From Cyanobacteriota bacterium (GTDB lineage Bacteria > Cyanobacteriota > Cyanobacteriia > Phormidesmidales > Phormidesmidaceae), in contig JAQCKL010000144.1 of NCBI GenBank assembly GCA_027592485.1, positions 1 to 9,224 of the forward strand: a stretch of DNA of 9,224 nt, read 5' to 3'. This document shows positions 6,202 to 9,224 of the stretch, piece by piece. The first letter of the stretch is position 1, and each line of letters begins with the position of its first letter. Below the pieces are notes generated by a model. It worked only from the letters and a program-made list of their open reading frames with translations, ran no database searches and was not told where the DNA came from. The position numbers and the translations under genes are program-made.

Positions 6202-6555
6202 CTAGAGGATGGCCTTCAGGGCTTCTCGCAGGGCGATCGCCGCGTCATCATCCAGACTCGATACAACCACCATAAGGGTGGAATTTTCCAGCCCTTGCTC
6301 TAGGCAAACAATGACAGCCGTGGCGGTCTCGGTTCGCCCCGAGACGCTGTTATCAACGATCTGAATATTAAACAGCCGTTGGTTTTCTAGGGCTGCTCGG
6401 GCCTGCACAACGCAATCGGTGGGCTCAACTGCGAGCGATCGCCAGGAATAGTACACCGCAGGGGTTTCGGCCTGGACTGGAGCCCCTGATGCCAGGAGCC
6501 CTAAGGTCAGCGCTGCCGTTGCCCAGACTGGAGAAGCTGCCATCTGCTGTGTCAC
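6202..6555 (-). CDS. Small exported protein with two cysteines, function unknown
   Basis: The 117-residue protein begins at GTG 6555-6553, with AGG about 6 nt upstream (GGCAGGTAGCA), or alternatively at the ATG five codons in (6543). A Sec-type signal peptide is clear: a hydrophobic run at about 8-25, then VQA with predicted cleavage after Ala29. The mature part of about 88 residues is predicted to be soluble, with Cys48 and Cys84 that could form a disulfide in the periplasm or thylakoid lumen. The pattern C-VVQARAAL...IVDNSVSGRT..TAVIVCLEQG...LMVVVSSLDDDAA...LREAL suggests a small alternating alpha/beta fold. I do not recognise the family with confidence. The start region has two HIP1 sites nearby, consistent with a native cyanobacterial gene. 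A short hairpin (TAGGC/GCCTA, 6191-6204) overlaps the stop codon. Confidence 0.75.
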   Translation of the reverse strand: MTQQMAASPVWATAALTLGLLASGAPVQAETPAVYYSWRSLAVEPTDCVVQARAALENQRLFNIQIVDNSVSGRTETATAVIVCLEQGLENSTLMVVVSSLDDDAAIALREALKAIL

Positions 6556-6735
6556 TGCTACCTGCCCACTTGAATCATCTCAACTTTTACGGATCGTAGC
6601 CCATTCAAGCCCCCTAACCGCTGCTGATTTATGCCTGGGGGGCTGATTCCCTGTAATCACAATGAAGCCTCAGGTGTGATCTAAAAATTGCGGGCTATGC
6701 TGAATAGCGTCGAATCATCTAGGGCGAAACGGCCT

Positions 6736-7506
6736 ATGTTCGAGGCGAAAACAGCGGCGAAAACCTGGAAATGGATGCTGATGTCAAGCGCGATCGCAGG
6801 GGTGATGACCAGTTGTGGCGGTGCCCCATCAACGGTCGATGTCCCATCGACCCCAGCAGACTCGACCCCAGTCGCCACAGCAACAACCACGCCAACGGAA
6901 ACACCACCCAGCGCGACCGACCCCGTCCCTGAAGTGCCCGCCGTAGCGGCCCCCAATGGGGCGGTGCCCGTCCCTCCCCTGCCGGCGGAGTGCAGCAATC
7001 CGACCAATCAAAATATGATGACCCGCTGCGCCCAAGCGGAATATGCCCAGGTCGATGCTGAATTAAACCAGCGATATCAGGCCGTTAAAGGTACCCTATC
7101 TGCCGATAAGCAGGACATTTTCGTGAAGGCAGGGCAAGCCTGGATTGAGTTTCGAGATGCCGATTGTGAGTTTGTGCAGGCCCAATTCGCAGGGGGCTCG
7201 ATCCAGGCCATGATTTATTTTGGTTGCTTAACCCAACTCACCCAAGATCGCATTGACGAGATCGCTGCGATTCCGGCCTCCCTGAGCTACGGGGCAGCGG
7301 ATCAACAGCTCAACCAGGTCTACCAAGATATCCAAGCGGTGTTACCGGCCCCGGAACAGGAGCAACTCACGACGGCACAATTGGCCTGGCTAGAGTATCG
7401 GGACTTGCACTGCGCGGTCACCGGTAGCACCGACCCATGTTTAGCCCTATTAACGGAGTTGCGCACTCAACAATTACAAAACCAATTGGACGCGCGATCG
7501 CTGTAA
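6736..7506 (+). CDS. Lipoprotein with tandem DUF1311/LprI-like domains
   Basis: Taken from ATG 6736, this is 256 residues. TTG 6688 or ATG 6697 are in-frame alternatives, but they would give an unusually long stretch before the signal peptide; an AGGG lies about 11 nt before 6736. A basic n-region (KTAAKTWKW) and hydrophobic core end in a lipobox-like MTS-Cys27, so the protein is probably lipid-anchored. A Pro/Thr/Ala-rich linker (about 28-84) leads to a first DUF1311 repeat (about 86-175) with Cys86, Cys98, AWIEFRD..C (Trp136, Arg140, Asp141, Cys144), GGS and Cys164. A second, shorter repeat (about 187-249) keeps AWLEYRD..C (Trp218, Arg222, Asp223, Cys226) and Cys235 but lacks the first cysteine pair. 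DUF1311 relatives include the lysozyme-inhibitor-like LprI of mycobacteria; the role here is unknown. A HIP1 site lies in the signal peptide region and another at the C-terminus. Confidence 0.85.
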   Translation: MFEAKTAAKTWKWMLMSSAIAGVMTSCGGAPSTVDVPSTPADSTPVATATTTPTETPPSATDPVPEVPAVAAPNGAVPVPPLPAECSNPTNQNMMTRCAQAEYAQVDAELNQRYQAVKGTLSADKQDIFVKAGQAWIEFRDADCEFVQAQFAGGSIQAMIYFGCLTQLTQDRIDEIAAIPASLSYGAADQQLNQVYQDIQAVLPAPEQEQLTTAQLAWLEYRDLHCAVTGSTDPCLALLTELRTQQLQNQLDARSL

Positions 7507-7512
7507 CAGCCC

Positions 7513-7537
7513 CTCGATTAAAGCACCGCTTTTCGAG
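7513..7537 (+). terminator. Hairpin just after the lipoprotein stop
   Basis: CTCGA-TT-AAAGC (7513-7524) pairs with GCTTT-TCGAG (7528-7537) around an ACC loop, giving ten pairs with one 2-nt bulge. It starts 7 nt after the TAA. There is no T-run beyond the TTTT inside the right arm, so it may act as an attenuator or an mRNA 3'-end stabiliser rather than a strong terminator. Confidence 0.4.
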
Positions 7538-7612
7538 CCGTGACAGCAGTCCTTAGAATTGAGTTAAGGGCCATTGCCCACCGAATTGACGTCCTTCTCA
7601 ACCGCCGCCCCT

Positions 7613-9091
7613 ATGCAACAACTGACGAACCCAGTGGCAGATGGTTTTTCCTCGCCCTCGCCCATGGATCCGCCCCCAACCAGCACTCCCGTCAATCTTT
7701 TAGCCCATCACGTGACGGCAGCCGGTGAACACCCCATTTTTAAGGTTGAAAAGTACGCTTTAGCCAATGGCTTGCAAGTTTGGATCCACTACAAGCCGAC
7801 GAGCACCATTGCTAGGGCCGATTTGATTGTGAATGTGGGCTCTCGCCATGAGTCCCTCGATATCAACGGCATCTCCCATTTGATCGAGCACATGACCTTT
7901 ACGGGCACAGCGAAATGGGATGAGACCCAAGTTCAAAAAACCATTGATCAGCTCGGGGGGCGCTGGAATGCCTGGACCAGCCAAGAATCCACCAATTACT
8001 ACACCACCGTCCCGGCCAGTGATTTAGAAACGGCCCTGGAATGGTTATGTGAAGTCGTTTTTAAGACCACCTTGCCGGAAGATAAATTAGACCGAGAGCG
8101 GGACATTGTTTTTCAGGAAAAAGGGGGGCAGTATGACTGGGCTTGGGATCAAGCGGAACGACTCGGACTGGGATACAACCTCACCGAAAAGTTAGAACAT
8201 CAAATGTTTTCCCGATCCTCCCTTGATTTGTCGGTAATTGGTCGCGATCGCGCCCTCAATCAAATGGACCGACAGGATCTGGTCGACTATCACGCCCAGC
8301 ATTATCTGCCGAATAATGCCGTCTTGGTGGTGGCAGGCAACACACCCTCCGAGCGCGTCCTGACCGCCGCCCAAAAGTTTTTTGGGGACCTGGCACCAGG
8401 AGAACTCCCCCCTCGCCCGGAAACCCCCGAAGTCAAGCCCCATCCACAATCTTCTGTGGTGGTTCGGGGCACCAGCGTTTCCGAACAGGTCCGGCTGAAG
8501 TTGACGGCACCCACCGTCTGCCAGGGGCACCCAGATTATTGGGCGCTGGAAGTGATTAGCGAAGTCTTAGACCACAAACTCCACGATGAGCTGCGGCTCC
8601 ATTACGGCCTCGTCTATTCCTCTGGTGCTTGGAACGAGGTCTATTCAGACACGGGCTACTTTTGTATTTCTACCAGGGTCCATCGCAAAAACACCGATAA
8701 GGCCCTCAAGATCATCCAAGCCGCGCTAGAAAGCCTGCAAGAGGTCGGGCTGAATGAACCCGCCATCTCAGAAGCCAAAAAATCCCTCGTGGGCCGCTGG
8801 TCATTGTCGATGGATAGTGCTGAACACCGTGCGGCCTGGGTTGTCGCATGGGTCGGGGTGTTGGCCCCTGACCAACCGCTCCCCAACTATCCCGAGAAGA
8901 TTGCTGCCGTGACCTTGGCAGAGCTGCAGCGCGTCGCCAAGACCTATTTACAGCCCAGCCACTTTCACACTGGCATGCACCAGCCAATTGTGACGGTGAC
9001 AAGCGCTGTGCGTTGGCTAGGGATCCTGCTGGGCTTAGGGGCCTTGGGTTTCTTGGGCTGGTATGGGTCAGGCCCATGGCCCCTGCCATAG
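7613..9091 (+). CDS. M16 family zinc metallopeptidase with C-terminal membrane anchor
   Basis: From ATG 7613 this is 492 residues. TTG 7574 (AAGGG only 3 nt upstream) would add 13, and neither start has an ideal Shine-Dalgarno. The domain begins around residue 40 (FKVEKYALANGLQVWIHYKP). The inverted zinc motif HxxEH is intact (HLIEH: His89, Glu92, His93), and the third ligand is Glu169 in FQEKGGQYD, exactly 76 residues after His93, as in the family. The second, non-catalytic M16 domain has LRLHYGLVYSSGAW, with the substrate-binding Arg328/Tyr335 pair. The protein therefore looks active, as a single-chain M16B-type peptidase that would normally dimerise or pair with an inactive partner. Unusually, it ends in a hydrophobic helix at about 466-484 (VRWLGILLGLGALGFLGWY) with only about 8 residues after it. 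No signal peptide is visible, so the catalytic part may face the cytoplasm. Confidence 0.92.
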   Translation: MQQLTNPVADGFSSPSPMDPPPTSTPVNLLAHHVTAAGEHPIFKVEKYALANGLQVWIHYKPTSTIARADLIVNVGSRHESLDINGISHLIEHMTFTGTAKWDETQVQKTIDQLGGRWNAWTSQESTNYYTTVPASDLETALEWLCEVVFKTTLPEDKLDRERDIVFQEKGGQYDWAWDQAERLGLGYNLTEKLEHQMFSRSSLDLSVIGRDRALNQMDRQDLVDYHAQHYLPNNAVLVVAGNTPSERVLTAAQKFFGDLAPGELPPRPETPEVKPHPQSSVVVRGTSVSEQVRLKLTAPTVCQGHPDYWALEVISEVLDHKLHDELRLHYGLVYSSGAWNEVYSDTGYFCISTRVHRKNTDKALKIIQAALESLQEVGLNEPAISEAKKSLVGRWSLSMDSAEHRAAWVVAWVGVLAPDQPLPNYPEKIAAVTLAELQRVAKTYLQPSHFHTGMHQPIVTVTSAVRWLGILLGLGALGFLGWYGSGPWPLP

Positions 9092-9095
9092 CCGC

Positions 9096-9109
9096 CGCCC
9101 GTGCGGGCG
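9096..9109. repeat. Short GC hairpin after the M16 peptidase gene
   Basis: CGCCCG (9096-9101) and CGGGCG (9104-9109) form perfect arms, starting 5 nt after the TAG. There is no T-run, so terminator function is uncertain. Confidence 0.3.
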
Positions 9110-9146
9110 CATTGCGTCTGCATAAAGCATCAGCTGGATACTCGGT

Positions 9147-9170
9147 GCCCTAACCGACAGGGCTATTTCA
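9147..9170 (+). terminator. Candidate weak terminator downstream of the M16 peptidase gene
   Basis: GCCCT (9147-9151) and AGGGC (9159-9163) flank a 7-nt loop and are followed by TATTTCATTCT on the + strand. It is a short stem with a broken T-rich tail, 56 bp after the stop codon. Confidence 0.3.
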
Positions 9171-9224
9171 TTCTAAAGAGATGCTTGAGGGTTTCCAACC
9201 CAAATTTGCAGCGCCTCTGGGCCT
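9171..9224. other. Right edge of window, no assignable gene
   Basis: Several frames are open to the edge: on the + strand from an ATG at 9181, and on the minus strand two short C-terminal-like stretches. None is long enough (under 20 codons) to recognise. A short inverted repeat GGGTT/AACCC lies at 9189-9201. Confidence 0.2.

Larger units (their letters stand above)
817..8251. repeat. Nine HIP1 palindromes (GCGATCGC) dispersed across the window
   Basis: Exact octamers occur at 817-824, 2103-2110, 3816-3823, 4873-4880, 6233-6240, 6435-6442, 6790-6797, 7494-7501 and 8244-8251. HIP1 over-representation is a hallmark of many cyanobacterial genomes. Here it occurs about once per kb, within coding sequence on both sides of the strand switch, which argues that all genes are long resident in the genome. 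Confidence 0.9.

Noticed and set aside
6569..6609. CTTGAAT/ATTCAAG inverted repeat in the divergent intergenic region
   Set aside because: A 27-nt spacer and 7-bp arms are not unusual for a region this size; no matching regulator motif.
6656..6680. ATCACA-N13-TGTGAT inverted repeat suggesting a CRP-like site
   Set aside because: Half-sites are in the reverse orientation to TGTGA-N6-TCACA and the spacing is wrong; 6-bp arms at this distance are expected by chance.
8192..8530. Minus-strand open frames of 70-125 codons under the M16 gene
   Set aside because: They are antisense shadows of a gene with complete catalytic motifs and show no recognisable domain or ribosome binding site.
1..9224. 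Mobile elements, CRISPR arrays, tRNA/rRNA genes or a defence-type island
   Set aside because: No transposase, terminal repeats, regular spacer array, cloverleaf or rRNA sequence was seen; gene content and HIP1 density fit resident chromosome.

Overview
The window comes from a cyanobacterium. It carries chlorophyll synthase (chlG), a Get3d-type ArsA-fold protein with a C-terminal alpha-crystallin-like domain, a small PetP/DUF2862-type protein, a PsbZ-sized membrane protein resembling Psb35, and the cyanobacterial-type biosynthetic arginine decarboxylase. It also contains nine exact copies of the HIP1 octamer GCGATCGC in 9.2 kb, where about 0.14 would be expected by chance. The DNA is moderately GC-rich. 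I see no mobile element, CRISPR array, tRNA or rRNA, so it reads as ordinary chromosome rather than an accessory island.

Layout, left to right. (1) Positions 1-534, + strand: the C-terminal end of arginine decarboxylase SpeA, cut by the window edge. (2) Positions 636-5999, - strand: five co-directional genes, read right to left in transcription order. They are a PetP/DUF2862 protein, a Get3d-like protein with a destroyed Walker A loop, chlG, a class A penicillin-binding protein, and a one-helix membrane protein (possibly Psb35). The gaps are 37, 137, 58 and 128 bp. (3) Positions 6202-6555, - strand: a small exported two-cysteine protein of unknown function. (4) Positions 6736-9091, + strand, transcribed away from the rest: a lipoprotein with two DUF1311/LprI-like repeats, then an M16 zinc peptidase with an intact HxxEH site and a single C-terminal membrane helix. 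No gap without a gene exceeds 300 bases.

The middle block joins chlorophyll synthesis (ChlG), membrane-protein handling (Get3d) and small photosynthetic membrane proteins (PetP-like, Psb35-like). This makes sense because chlorophyll must be delivered to proteins as they enter the thylakoid. The + strand pair is envelope-related: a secreted lipoprotein and a membrane-tethered protease.

I do not see a clear undescribed system. The observation most worth a second look is the Get3d homologue. It keeps its fold-defining regions and crystallin domain but has lost every canonical residue of the ATP-binding P-loop and the switch I aspartate. This suggests an ATP-independent Get3d derivative linked to chlG. 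Next in interest is the tail-anchored architecture of the M16 peptidase.
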